Shown: in pieces, positions 10,501 through 32,250 of the stretch | Position numbering within the stretch: position 1 is the first letter of the stretch | How the letters are laid out: each line of letters starts with the position of its first letter | Assembly (NCBI GenBank): GCA_943737045.1 | Contig: CALSFV010000089.1 | Location: forward strand, 248,001 to 312,000 | DNA from: Parapristionchus giblindavisi | Lineage: Eukaryota; Nematoda; Chromadorea; Rhabditida; Diplogasteridae | Direction: 5' to 3' | Length of the DNA: 64,000 nucleotides | Program-made: the position numbers and the translations under genes | The notes under the pieces: generated by a model | What the model saw: the letters and a program-made list of their open reading frames with translations, nothing else | What the model was told of the DNA's origin: nothing | Database searches by the model: none

Positions 10501-13500
10501 AAACAATCATTGCCCGATTCTGCCTCCATTAGGCTTGATGACGTCCTTGAGACGAGAGGGGTGCGCCTCTCTAATTGCACGCTGGTAGGGCAGAGCCTCA
10601 TGATCGTGTTCTCCGATGAGAAGCTGTTCATCGTGCATGCCGCTTATAACCCCCCAGAATCACAGAGTGCTTGCTACGGACCCCCAGGTAGCTAACTGTA
10701 ATGGTCGGATTGTCCATATCACCTACAAATCCCTAAAAACTAATGGTTTGGGCAGTGACTTTCGCTTCCGCAAAGACACGCCTGGTTTTTGTGAATCCGG
10801 GAGCCAAGATCAACAAGGAGTGCCTAGGTAAGATATTCAAGCTCCCCTGGAGCCGTTCCCACTTCAGAAACTGCTCGTGGACCTCCGGGCAGGATGGAAC
10901 GCCAGTTTATAAGGCAAAGATCGTTAAAGCGAGGCGAAAGGAGCAGTTTAACGAATTGGGACACTTTTTCATTATTTTATAACTTTTGATCCAGGAAAGC
11001 CATCAAGCTCATCTTTTGAGACAATGTAGAGGATTTATCAAGGAATAATACCATGTTGTGTTGGTGTAATTAAATTAGTTTACTGATGCGTAGTGATGAC
11101 GCAATCGAATTACGCTTTTTTGAAATATTTTATTTCTTTAGTCAAAAGTCCTGTTCTTCTGAAACCTTGTGAGAGGGGAGAACCCCACTAGGGCGGCACA
11201 GTCAAACAATCCGGAATAGCCCCGACTCCGATTTCAAGCAGTAGCTTTGTTGCAAATTTGACCTCCAAAATTTAAAACTCAGGTTCTAGATGTGCTAACG
11301 ACCCGTTCTAAGCGCCAAAATGATGCTAGTGGTAAGCGGTGTTTATTCCCTGATTATGGTAGTCATAGCTCTTCGTTTGCCCTCATGGCATGAAAATCAA
11401 TTTTTTCGGAAGGACTGATTTTGAGACCCTACCGTTCAGAGGGCTTGTCTTCTAAAATTATGGTTCCTCCGCAGGCAGCTTTACAATGTATCATATATGC
11501 GCGCTCTTGCGCTTTCTCTCTTAATGCTCTCGCCCCTGGGCCTCTTTCGAAGATATTTCTTCTTGAAGATGTTCACAAAAGTTTTTACAATATTGCTGAA
11601 GTTTGATCTTTGATCTTTGAATTTTGATCTTTACTCGCTACAACAGAGTAAACCTCAGCAGAGCGTTTGCTGCGGGTCTGAAAGGAATCGGAACTTAACC
11701 AAAATAAGGGAAATACATATATGATACATTGTAAAGCTGCCTGCGGAGGAACCATAATTTTAGAAGACAAGCCCTCTGAACGGTAGGTTCTCAAAATCAG
11801 TCCTTCCGAAAAAAATTGATTTTCATGCCATGAGGGCAAACGAAGAGCTATGACTACCATAATCTGGGAATAAACACCGCTTACCACTAGCATCATTTTG
11901 GCGCTTAGAACGGGTCGTTAGCACATCTAGAACCTGAGTTTTAAATTTTGGAGGTCAAATTTGCAACAAAGCTACTAAAGAAATAAAATATTTCAAAAAA
12001 GCGTAATTCGATTGCGTCATCACTACGCATCAGTGAATCAGTTTAATTACACCAACACATCATGGTATTATTCCTTGATAAATTCTCTACATTCTCTCAA
12101 AAGATGAGCTTGATGGCTTTCCTGGATCAAAAGTTATAAAATAATGAAAAAAGTGTCCCATGACTTTTTGCCGATACTGTAGGTCCTGCACTACTCCCCA
12201 CACAAAGCTGGAGTCCCTGAAGAAATCCTTGGAGCAGGAGTGGTCAAAGATGAACACCACCTACCCGCGTACAATTAGAGAGGCGCACCACTCCCATCTC
12301 AAGGACATCATCAAGCCCAATGGAGGCAGAATCGGGCAATGATTATTTTATTGTATTCAGACATGGCCCATGGTTATCCCACGGGCAAAAAATGCGGGTG
12401 GGTAACGTAGATTTTCGGCAAAAAAATGCGGGTGGGTAAACAAAAAATGGGGGAAATTAAAATTTTTTTAAAACGTTATTATTTCAGTTCACAGTTAGAC
12501 TATTTATCGTACAGTAAGAACGAGAACTGATTTTAATAATATGCGATTTCGTTCAATACTGCACTATATTACATGCATAGTATCTCAATCTGATCGGGTA
12601 CCGACAGAGAAAGACATGAAACTCAAGAAGTTTAGTATTCATTGCGTTTAAGAGGATTTCCAGCGCGTTATCCCATGGTACCTACCGTGGGATAACGCTC
12701 TGGCAAATGAGTTTGACGCGTTATTTTTACATTTCCATGTGGAAAACTGGAATCTCTGTCGGTACGCGACGAGAAATGGCGCAAAAAATAATTTTTATAT
12801 GCTAAGACCAAGGAAATAGAAAAAATAAATTCAGTACGCGATAATCATGCCTGAAAATGCACCCCTCCAAACAATACTTTCCCACTATAATTTTCATATT
12901 TCTTATTGCCCACTGTGTTCTCTGTCGGTACGCGACTCTCTAAACGAAAAATCAAATTTTTTTGAATCAATTCATATTTCAGTTCTTGTTAACGTTAAAT
13001 TCTGACACAGCGTACTATTATCACTTCACTGAACTTAAAGATCGTACTCTTCTCATATTCGTACTCCTTTATTCAATTTGCTACCATACTCTTTTCTTCA
13101 ATTTTCTTCGACATGATTGATTAATTGGCATTTTTTTCAAATCAACATTTTTCGAAATTTTGCGGGTGGGTACCTCCTTTTTAAAAAAATTGCGGGTGGG
13201 TCTATCCCATGGGATAGCCATGGGCCATGTCTGATTGTATTCCTAGATGATTGAAGATCATCTGGTAAATATTTGAACGTGACTCGATTTTTTTGAAAAA
13301 AGATATTCCGTTTTCACAGTGTGTCAATAATTAATCCCCACCCTGTATATAATAAAATTAAACCAATGCTGATCGGACAAGGACGTAAAAAGTTATAACG
13401 ATTCGAATTTTGAGTCCATACTTTTGCACGGTACTGTTGGCGTAGGACGGTGAATTAAGCAAAAAAGTGAACCATTTGAGATATAGTACAGAAACAATAT

Positions 13501-16500
13501 GTAATTTGTCAGGAACGGGCGCGGCGGCAGCCACTGTGCTTCTCCATTCACTGGACACGATCATGCAGCCGTCAGGTAAGCAAACTGTTTTCAATGTTCG
13601 AAGAGATATGATATCATATATACTGTATTTTTGGGGCCAAAAGGATAATCGATATGATCATTATTGGTTGATTTCCAACGAAGCAAATGTAATTTGGAAA
13701 TCAATCAATAATGATCTTTCCCCAACACAGCAAATATAATTTTTTTAAATTCTTGTTTTTAAATACTCCATTTTTTCTCGTCCCACCCACCCGATTTAAA
13801 TTTCCATCGGCAAAAGCTGCCCACATATGTTACTGTAGATCTGTACCCTGGGGGATTACTGCATGCAGGGATGTGCGGAAAATTTTTTTGAAAAAAACGA
13901 AAATATTCTAAATCACGTTTTTTTTTTCTTTAATTTTTTTTACTATCGATAACATGAAAACGGAAGATTTGCAACTGTGTGATTCTTAATTGAAGCGGCT
14001 TTCATGAAAAAAAATATTTATGGTCAACTAAAATTGTAATTTTTGTGTCACTAATAATACTGATTTTTTTAATGTAAAAAAATTAAGTGCCTTTTTTATG
14101 TAAAAGCATTTTTCGATTTTTTCGAATTTGTTTCGAAAATTTTTTCGTCGAAAAAAGTTTTTCGAGAAAGTATCAAAAATCGAAAAACGAAAAATTAACA
14201 TTTTGACTGTATGTTTAATTAGCAGTGGCGATTACCATAGGTCTAAGCTCTAATGGAAATTACTGTACTGTACTGTAGTGGGCGGCATTGTCCAGACCCA
14301 TCCATTTTTTTCTTGCATCAAAGGTTGCCCACGTATAATAGGAATATTTGAGAGTACTGTAGATTTCGATTGAAGCCAAGAAAAGCTAAACCTTAAATTT
14401 GAACCGATCTCAGGATACTGGTGGAATGATTGAGATTACTGTTGTTTTCTATCGGAACAAAGTAAAAATGAAGGAAAAATAAAATAAAGGATAATGATGA
14501 ATCATCCTACGAATACTGTTGGAATCATATGTGGTGTGCGCATGAAAACGATTTTTTTGCGCACAGCCTTGACTTCTTTCTTGGTATTGTGCATAGCCAT
14601 GCCACGAAAAAATTGGGAATTCCAGTAAAATCTGCAACAAAGAACTTAAGGATTGCCAAGCGCCCAGCCTTGCCTTACCTCTTCCCCTTTTTTCACACAC
14701 AGCATTTCCCTCCATCATGCCTGTGACGTGGGCGCATTGTGGCTAGCGATTTAGCGAATATGTTACTGTAGATGTGAGCTCTAGTTGGGATTACAAAAAA
14801 AATCGTTATGATCTTTATTGATTGATTTCCAACGAATTTCAGACTGAAGCCGACACCGTAATTCTTCAGTTGCGGCGTGCTCGCAAATGTCGATTGGTGC
14901 ACCGACCGCCCAGCTACAGGATAATCTCGCACAGCGAATGAAGGTATCGCTTTTTCATGAACAAAGAGCAATAGACCGTAGTTTTGCTATAATAAAATAT
15001 TGGTGTAAGGTCTAATTGGAATATTGTAGCTCAGGAATAATTAAGATCACTGTAAATTTCGATCGGAATAAAAAAAAATGAAGCGCGATAAAGTTATATC
15101 TAAGTAGACCTCGGGATACTGTAGAAATTACTGAGGATACTGTTGGTATAAACTTCAGTGGGGATTACCGAGTTGCGATGGAAGTATTGCAGGTCTAAGG
15201 TCTAATGGGAATATTGTAGCTCTGAGCTGTAGTGGAGAGTACTGTAGGTCTAAGATCTAATGGGATTACTGTAGGCCTGAGTTATAGTGGGCTACTGTTG
15301 CAGTTAGAGCTCAGACCTACAGTATTATCCACTAGAGCTCTACTAGGAATAATTAAGATTACTGTAAATTTCGATCGGAATAAAAAACGAAGCACGAGCA
15401 AGTTATATTTAAATAGACCTCAGGATACTGTAGAAATTACTGAGGATACTTTTGGTATGAGCTTCAGTGGGGATTACTGTAGCTCTGGGCTGTAGTAGAG
15501 ATTACTGTAGGTCTAAGGTCTAATGGGATTACTGTAGGTCAGAGCTGTAATGGGAGTGCTGTTGGTATGAGCTCCAGTGGGGATTACTGTAGCTCTGGGC
15601 TGTAGTAGAGATTACTGTAGGTTTAATGTCTGATTGGATTACTGTAGGTCAGAGCTCTAATGGGAGTGCTGTTGGTATGAGCTCCAGTGGGGATTACTGT
15701 AGCTCTGGGCTGTAGTAGAGATTACTGTAGGTTTAATGTCTGATTGGATTACTGTAGGTCAGAGCTGTAATGGGAGTGCTGTTGGTATGAGCTCCAATGG
15801 GGATTACTGTAGCTCTGGGCTGTAGTAGAGATTACTGTATGATGACTGAGCTCTAGTGGGATTACCGTAGGTCTGAGTTATAGTGGGCTACTGTTACAGT
15901 TACAGCTCAGACCTACAGTATTCTCCACTAGAGCTCTACTAGGAATAATTAAGATTAGTGTAAATTTCGATCGGAATAAAAAAAACGAAGCACGAGCAAG
16001 TTATATTTAAATAGACCTCGGGATACTGTAGAAATTACTGAGGATACTTTTGGTATGAGCTTCAGTGGGGATTACTGTAGCTCTGGGCTGTAGTAGAGAT
16101 TACTGTAGGTCTAAGGTCTAATGGGATTACTGTAGGTCAGAGCTGTAATTTGAGTGCTGTTGGTATGAGCTCCAATGGGGATTACTGTAGCTCTGGGCTG
16201 TAGTAGAGATTACTGTAGGTTTAATGTCTGATTGGATTACTGTAGGTCAGAGCTGTAATGGGAGTGCTGTTGGTATGAGCTCCAGTGGGGATTACTGTAG
16301 CTCTGGGCTGTAGTAGAGATTACTGTAGGGGTTACTGTAGTTATGAGCTTTAGTAGTAATTACCATAGGTCTGAGCTCTGGTAGTGATTATCATAGGTCT
16401 CAGCTCTAGTTCATAATACTGTAGGTCTGAGCTCTAATGGGGGAATACTGTAAGTCTGAGCTGTTATGGGATTACTGTAGCTCTTAGATGTAGTTTAGAT

Positions 16501-16918
16501 TACTGTAGGTCTAACTCTAGATGGCATTACTGTAGGTTTTAATAGTAGTGAAGATTACTGTATGATGATTGAGCTCTAGTGAGATTACTGTAGATCTGAG
16601 TTCTAGTGGGACTACTGTTACAGTTTCTACTTATGAATAATTAAGATTACTGATGATTTCAATCGGAATAAAGAATAAACGAAGCGCGGGAAATTTAACT
16701 TTAAATAGATCTCGGGATAGTGTAGGAATAACTGAGAACACTGTAGATATCGCTACATCATTTGAACATCATTTTCTTTCCAGTGATCAGTCGTCCACCA
16801 CATTCTCCCATTCCCAATGGATCTACAGACGACACACACGCAGAAGCTCTTTGACATACACATTGAAGAAATTATATTTGATTCGTCCACTGGAATGGAC
16901 CCGAAGTCCCCGCTGTAA
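1531..16918 (+). CDS. Unrecognised multi-exon gene, 3' portion
   Basis: Exons supported by splice sites and matching phase are 1531-1599 (KWRLICDVLQATNGAFPHSH), 1761-1830, 1892-1939, 4682-4805 (NVMNLIDNDMRETTAPMVSS), 5271-5342 (DPGNDFFDMMNDDVQHKQ), 13513-13575 (GTGAAAATVLLHSLDTIMQP), 14870-14943 (MSIGAPTAQLQDNLAQRMK) and 16829-16918, ending DIHIEEIIFDSSTGMDPKSP plus L and a TAA stop. Exons from 4682 on are phase-consistent (1,1,1,0). The link 1939 to 4682 is out of phase, so an exon is missing there or the first three exons are a separate unit. No known domain is recognised; the short acidic and hydrophobic segments and an upstream KRKR would fit a nuclear regulator, but that is a guess. The 8.2-kb intron between 5342 and 13513 is almost entirely transposons. 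Confidence 0.5.
2302..2493. mobile_element. hAT-like MITE, family A copy 1
   Basis: A 192-bp element with terminal inverted repeats CATACATGGGC / GCCCATGTATG, flanked by a perfect 8-bp target duplication GTGTCTGC (2294-2301 and 2494-2501). An 8-bp duplication is typical of hAT (and a few other) DNA transposons. It has no coding capacity. A second copy with its own duplication lies at 5708-5904. Confidence 0.85.
2964..4009. mobile_element. Palindromic PIF/Harbinger-like element with tRNA-like boxes in its arms
   Basis: Two arms (2964 to about 3340 and about 3650-4009) are near-perfect inverted repeats ending CAAGGGAATGACC / GGTCATTCCCTTG, flanked by TAA on both sides (2961-2963, 4010-4012). 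The 3-bp TWA target is what PIF/Harbinger elements use. Each arm contains a tRNA-like pair of pol III boxes: an A-box-like TAGTGTAGTGG and a B box GGGTTCGACCC (plus strand near 3185-3235, mirrored near 3735-3795). The flanks do not pair as an acceptor stem, so this is not an intact tRNA gene. No transposase is seen between the arms. Confidence 0.7.
5708..5904. mobile_element. hAT-like MITE, family A copy 2
   Basis: A 197-bp relative of the element at 2302-2493, with ends CATACATGGGC / GCCCATGCATG and a perfect 8-bp target duplication ATTCCGCT (5700-5707 and 5905-5912). Both copies share an internal GAAAAGCCCTAAT stretch and a CATTTTTTACA tract. It is inserted in the left arm of the outer inverted repeat, so it is younger than that repeat. 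Confidence 0.85.
7033..7409. mobile_element. hAT-like MITE, family B, nested in the 2.7-kb hAT element
   Basis: A 377-bp element with ends CAGGGATGTGCGAAAAA / AAAAATGCACATCCCTG and a perfect 8-bp target duplication GTCTCAAC (7025-7032 and 7410-7417). The interior is built of TTTCGAAAAA motifs with inverted symmetry. A degraded relative begins at 13866. Confidence 0.85.
8640..8820 (-). repeat. SINE-like repeat with tRNA-type pol III boxes, copy 1
   Basis: Read on the minus strand the repeat starts near CGAATGTCTATGCAA and contains an A-box-like TTGGTGTAGTGGTAA (8720-8734) and a perfect B box GGGTTCGAAACC (8680-8691). A possible anticodon stem GCGCT/AGCGC lies between them. About 90 bp of unrelated sequence precedes the tRNA-like module. 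A diverged plus-strand copy lies at 32071-32250. It sits in the loop of the hAT palindrome. A tRNA-derived SINE is the best reading, but no poly(A) or simple tail is obvious. Confidence 0.6.
10590..12342 (+). pseudogene. Mariner-type transposase, broken
   Basis: The first part (about 10590-10956) encodes, across at least two frames, mariner catalytic-core features: IVFSDEKLFIV, then QNHRV, then LVFVNPGAKINKEC and PWSRSHFRNCSWTSGQDGTP, which corresponds to the usual W-Q-DGAP block with Q-DG kept. After a roughly 1.2-kb insertion the frame resumes at about 12161 with LESLKKSLEQEW and ends IIKPNGGRIGQ at 12342, a typical mariner C terminus. At least one frameshift plus the insertion make it inactive. 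Confidence 0.8.
10957..12160. mobile_element. Palindromic insertion inside the mariner transposase
   Basis: Two arms of roughly 540 bp face each other, with outer ends TGGGACACTTTTTCATTAT / ATAATGAAAAAAGTGTCCCA. The arms carry matching blocks (GATCCAGG, CATCAAGCTCATC, TAGAACCTGAG). The centre (about 11500-11640) has a GATCTTT microsatellite. No coding sequence is seen. No clear target duplication was found, so the class is unknown; position within the split transposase shows it is younger than the mariner. Confidence 0.65.
12358..13233. mobile_element. hAT-like element, family C
   Basis: An 876-bp element with ends CAGACATGGCCCATGG / CCATGGGCCATGTCTG and a perfect 8-bp target duplication ATTGTATT (12350-12357 and 13234-13241). 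Sub-terminal GCGGGTGGGTA motifs occur at both ends in mirror orientation. No coding sequence is seen. It is inserted in the right terminal repeat of the mariner. Confidence 0.85.
13866..14205. mobile_element. Degraded MITE family B relative
   Basis: It begins CAGGGATGTGCGGAAAA and ends in a GAAAAATCGAAAAACGAAAAA-type block like the intact copy at 7033-7409, sharing a GTGTGATTCTTAATTGAAGC segment. The right terminus CATCCCTG and a target duplication are not recognisable, so the end is approximate. Confidence 0.5.
15040..16750. repeat. Higher-order tandem array built on TTACTGTAG
   Basis: Basic units of about 30 bp (GATTACTGTAGGTCTGAGCT-like, with AGCTCTAGTGGG variants) are arranged in composite repeats of roughly 110-130 bp. 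A larger block of roughly 600 bp starts GGAATAATTAAGATTACTGT and recurs at 15341 and 15941, with related segments at about 15043 and 16640. Some segments are inverted, as at about 15300-15330 and 15895-15925 (ACAGTTAGAGCTCAGACC). It lies in the last intron of the unrecognised gene. Confidence 0.8.
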
Positions 16919-17864
16919 TTGTTCTCAAATTTTCCCACTTCATATTGATTTTTTTCGTTAATGTGTGCATATTTTTATTGTCTGGTCGTTCCTCGTTGTG
17001 CCTTGTACATATTGCCATTTGTGTTCGTTGTTAATTCATTAGTCTTGTAAGAAACAAATAACTCCTTGAGAAGTGAGTGGTGCAAATTCCTGATAGGCTA
17101 CCGGGAACCCTGCAGCGTTTCCTACCTGGAACCCGGTAAATTTCCTACCAGGAACCTTGCCGGTGGCCTGATAGGAAAAAAATACCAGAGCAATTGCTCT
17201 TTCCATGTTATTTCTCATTACGGTGTTGATAGGTATATTCCCCCTTCTTTTTCTATCACCTTATCGTTTTGTTTTTTCCCCTATAAATATATTATCCTTC
17301 CTCCCTCTAGGTCAACTTCTTTCTCTCTTTCCCATTTTCTCTTCTCTCTTCCCCATTTTCTCTCTTTTGTGAAGTTCCCTTGTCCTGTTTTTTTGCTTTC
17401 TTCAAACATACGTGGGTTTTACTGAAAATTTAGAAATGATTTCTAACCCCCCCCCCTAAAATAATCAATTGATACCATGTTTCACTGCCCATTTAGAGTG
17501 AAACTTTCACTTTCCCTGGTGTGTAAACCCACGCCTGTTTTTAAATAGCAATAATAAACACTTGATTATTATGCAATTTCATTATCCCCATAATTGTAAA
17601 TGAAACTTATGTATAAACAATTAATTTGATTTCGGCTTGCAAATAGATGCATTTCCAGCGAAAAATAATGTACTGGTAGTGCTGCTTTATTTGAAGAAAA
17701 AAAGAAAAATTAGGGTGCATTTGACACATTGTGTGCGGTGAGGTGGTGTAGGTGGTGCGTGTAGTGCGCTTGGTGTGTGGTGTACTTGTCGCTAACAGAA
17801 CTTTTAAAACACTGTGTAACGTTATGCTCTCTCATTTCTCAGTAACTTCTGTTTTCTTGCAGAC
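16919..17864. other. Intergenic region and probable promoter of the first ABC transporter
   Basis: No coding signal is seen. Repeated TTTCCTACC(A/T)GGAACC motifs lie at 17095-17180. CCTATAAATATA occurs at about 17280, followed by a CT-rich tract (17300-17400). A pyrimidine-AG acceptor (TTTTCTTGCAG) ends at 17862, two bases before the ATG, consistent with trans-splicing of the ABC transporter message. Confidence 0.45.
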
Positions 17865-28616
<10,752 letters not shown>

Positions 28617-30474
28617 TCATTCAATCAATAATCTTATACCGTAATCCTTCATCTCATTTCCTATTTATTGATAATGATATAGATGACAATTGTATGTAAT
28701 AACTCTGGTGTGCGTCTTCTAGATCTGATTTATTGATTTTCATAACTTTATCTATTCTTTCTTTCTTCTATCTTTCATGATCTATCATCATCTCTCAGAT
28801 ACCAAATATATAGTGTAATAATCTGTCTATCTCTGGTATGTCAAATCAACTCATTCATATAGGCAATCAATCAATCATTTATATTTATTCATTTTATGAA
28901 TCGATATTATCTTTATCACTGTATTGTTCCGTGTGAGATTGCGAGTCTTCTCATTGTGATCCCATTATCGATTATTTCTCGTGCTTCTACAGTAACCTCA
29001 TGTACGATAATCCCGTTAGTGACCGAACAACCTACAGTATTCCCCTTTATCATTCTATTGATCGATTCTTACAAGCTTTATTCATTCCATGCTATCAATT
29101 CATATACTGTATCCCTATCCTTTCATAATTCATTACCCATTATAACATAATCGATACTGCATAATACAGTATACCTCCAATCATAATCTATGTTTTACTT
29201 TCATAATAATCGTTTCCATTGCATAATACGTAATAGATATTACAAGTTTTACTTCTCCGATTTACATGTCTCATTTTGCGTTGATTCGACTAATAAATAT
29301 TTTCTAATATTTAATTTCTGACACGTTAACGATTGATTTCGAAATACAATCTGACGGAAGAAGTGAAAGATTTTGGAATACTACACCTACTAGAAGAAGA
29401 GAAGAGGAGTTCTCCATCACTACCTCTACCTCTGAGAGGTTCCATCTACCTCAGGGGGTTGACTCTAGACTATACAAACATTCAATGTCTTCCTTGAGTC
29501 AATTCAATTCATTTATCTTTGAAAGAGAGAATATTCCACTTGAGATGATTCTATATATGATATTGAATACAATACAATCTATTGACCCCATCCCATCCCT
29601 CTATCATCCATCTCCTCCCTCTCTATTCTTGTGTATACTTTGCTTCTCCACGCATGTTCCTTCTGTCTACTCCCTCTATCTCCTGACTTCTTCCTCAATG
29701 GAAGACTCCTTATATGAAGATACTTCATTAATATCAGATACAATATGTTATGATATCGTAAATTTATGTTCTTATTCTTTCCAGAATTCATTTAGCTATC
29801 AATGTTCGCACAATTTTGCCTATTATTTTCGGTTTTGTGAATAAATTCAAACATTTGCTTCAGTGTCAATTTTGCTGCTTAAAAATTCTATAGCTGGTAA
29901 AGCAAGAGGCATCTTATTGGTATCCCCGAGATATCAAACCCTGATTGTGACCCCCCCCCAAATATATCACATTTAAATTTCATGAATTTTCACTAGTCAC
30001 ATTTATGTATTTCGTTTCGCGCATACACACGTTGATAAAATATATTATTCAATAAACTAAAAATTAATCTTTGATTTTGATCTTCCATTCACCTCTCTAT
30101 CTCTATCCTTCGTTCGTTCGTTCCTTTATCCATTGTTTCTATATTCTCACTTCATCTACTAAAGGCTATGTCAACACATTCTTTATCTGATTCACTGTTC
30201 AATCCTTTTGTTCATTTCGAATCCATTCCCCTCTGCAACCACAATGGGGATACCAACCCTCATCCTCCTATATCTTTAGTCCTATCAGATTAATCAGACA
30301 TTACTAATACTGTATCATTCATACTCGCGTTTGTTCATTTTCTCGTTTTATTATTGCTACTTTAGTTTTGTAATATTTTTGTATTTTAATCCAATCTTTG
30401 AAAATCTCTGAAATCTAAAAAAATGAAATTTTCATTTCCATTTTCCACTTTCTCATTTTCTCACATAGGGACTA
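28617..30474. other. Gene-free AT-rich stretch downstream of the first ABC transporter
   Basis: No exon-like sequence with splice sites was found. The stretch holds long pyrimidine-rich and TATA-rich segments, a short hairpin CCTCTGAGAGG near 29433 with CTACCTC repeats around it, and a C-run at about 29951. The 3' UTR and poly(A) site of the transporter should lie in the first few hundred bases; ATTTATTG and AATAATCT-type motifs are present but no single poly(A) signal stands out. Confidence 0.4.
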
Positions 30475-31282
30475 GGGTGGTGGGAACGAATCACGGGCGA
30501 ATCGTTTAGGGGAGAGAGGCCGGGCATACAACGACTCATAGCGGACAACCGTTCCCAGTGGCATTTATGACCTCTCACCCTCGGACGAATCGGAATTTTT
30601 CGGACAGATTTCGGGCCGGGGCGATTTTCTCAGCTGGTAATAGTCGGATTGAAAAACTGAAAGCAGATTTGGAATCAGCAAAGAGAAAACATCTAGAATA
30701 TGCCTTTAAAAAGTGATAAATCAAATTTAAAGCAAAGTTTTAATAGGCGGAATTAGGGCTAAAATGTACCATTTTTGCATGTTTTGGAAGGATTTTTGCG
30801 AGTATCCTTGAACTATATGTGGAAAGAAGTGCATAATTCAAACGAGCACTTCATGGGCTATCGAAAGAAGGGTCGTTTGTATACAATATGTGATTTTTTA
30901 TTTTTTTCAAATTTCAAGATTTTCATTATACTGAAATATTTGGTACATTGTTATTGTTCGTTACTATCTGTCTGTAATTGAATTTACCTAATCAAACAAT
31001 ATGTCAATACGATTGTAGATGAGCTACTCTTGTATCATGCTTCGAACATTGTAAATTAGCGGTGTCCTTTATTGTCGGCCTCCTCTTATACCTTTGACAC
31101 CTGTCGGCATTTATGACTCTGAACACGGAATAACAGTGTGCATTAGCTAGTGAATTTGAAAAGGATAGAAGTTAGAACCAAACACTAAACATGAAAACAT
31201 CAGATAATGTATAGACTCTATGTTGAAAGAAGTGCGAAAGGAACCATTGTATCGCATGCACATAGTTGAGGTCACTGATATA

Positions 31283-31789
31283 CAGTCCCGCAGAATCGCC
31301 GCCTTAACAGGCGTCACGCCACGTCACGCGGCGTGACGCCTTGATCGCCATGCTGTTTTCTGCTCAACTGTAAGTGTTTTAGGTGTCTCAAATACGTTTT
31401 TGATAAGCCATTCGGTCATATGCATATAATGCACATGAGAAAAGAATAGAAAATTATTTTAAAATTAATGAAAATTAATTTTTAAAATATGGCACGGCAA
31501 TACCGTTTTGTGGTGTACTACTGTATTTCTTCATTTTCCCAATCGATTATTGAGAATTTCGGTATTACACGACACCACTGAATATTTTAAAAATTAATTT
31601 TCATTAATTTAAAGATAATTTTCTATTCTTTTCTCATGTGCATTATATGCATATGACCGAATAGCTTATCAAAAACGTATTTGAGACACCTAAAACACTT
31701 ACAGTTGAGCAGAAAACAGCATGGCGATCAAGGCGTCACGCCGCGTGACGTGGCGTGACGCCTGTTAAGGCGGCGATTCTGCGGGACTG
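31283..31789. mobile_element. Near-perfect palindromic Tc1/mariner-type MITE
   Basis: 507 bp, almost perfectly self-complementary. Ends are CAGTCCCGCAGAATCGCCG / CGGCGATTCTGCGGGACTG with TA on both sides (31281-31282, 31790-31791). The near identity of the arms implies a recent insertion or repeated gene conversion. Inner arms are AT-rich; the outer 60 bp are strongly GC-rich (GGCGTCACGCC). Confidence 0.85.
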
Positions 31790-31791
31790 TA

Positions 31792-32050
31792 ATCGGGCAC
31801 CTCCTGCCTCTCCTTACTCTCCGGTCCTTACTCTTTCGGATTGTGCCTTTAGTTCAGGCCTCCCACTTACTTTATTAAATGAAAATTATAAGAACAAAGA
31901 AGATGTCGAAACGTGGTTGGCATCACAGTTTGCACAATAACCCACGTCCTACCAAAAGTAGTGTGCCACGGTGTGGCTGGAATATAACAGGGAACCATTC
32001 ATTGACTACAACAGCAAATATATCCATCCCCAGTGTGGTCGATAAACAAA
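31792..32050 (+). pseudogene. Mariner transposase C-terminal remnant
   Basis: PPASPYSPVLTLSDCAF corresponds to the mariner YSPDLAP-D catalytic block, followed by NYKNKEDVETWLASQFAQ, the usual helix before the C-terminal RW..VI..NG motif (WLEYNREPFIDYNSKYI in another frame). Stops and frameshifts are present. The 507-bp MITE interrupts it immediately upstream. Confidence 0.65.
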
Positions 32051-32070
32051 GATAATTCAAAGATTGAGGT

Positions 32071-32250
32071 CCTAGAATGTCTATGCAACTGCGTAACATA
32101 TCGGCTATGAAAGAGAAAAGTGATATGCAAGAAATTAGCATGGCCATTCATCTATCCCTTGGCGTACTGGTAAAAGCACTCTCTAGTTTTTTATTAATAT
32201 CGCGGGTTCGAAACCTATTGCCGAACTTTTTTAACAATCCGATGTTTCAT
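32071..32250 (+). repeat. SINE-like repeat with tRNA-type pol III boxes, copy 2
   Basis: This is a plus-strand homologue of the minus-strand repeat at 8640-8820. Both contain AATGTCTATGCAA, GATATGCAAGAAATTAG and CCATTCAT before an A-box-like CTTGGCGTACTGG (32158-32170) and a B box GGGTTCGAAACC (32204-32215). The anticodon-arm region has decayed to a T-rich run. It lies within the decayed mariner. Confidence 0.6.

Larger units (their letters stand above)
10387..13345. mobile_element. Tc1/mariner element with TA target sites, carrying two nested insertions
   Basis: Ends are CAGGGTGGGGATTAAT / ATTAATCCCCACCCTG with TA on both sides (10385-10386 and 13346-13347). The terminal inverted repeats are long and include an inverted copy of the last transposase codons (10501-10580 against about 12265-12343). 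It carries a broken mariner transposase and is interrupted by a palindromic element (about 10957-12160) and a hAT-like element (12358-13233). It lies in the 8.2-kb intron of the unrecognised gene. Confidence 0.85.

Noticed and set aside
11585..11896. About 100-codon open frame on the minus strand (MMLVVSGVYSQIMVV...)
   Set aside because: It lies in the arm of a palindromic element, has a mirror image in the opposite arm and resembles no protein family.
29410..29460. Cluster of three let-7 seed matches (CTACCTC)
   Set aside because: The sites lie about 800 bp past the ABC transporter stop with no evidence they are in its 3' UTR, and they form a low-complexity CTACCTCT repeat.
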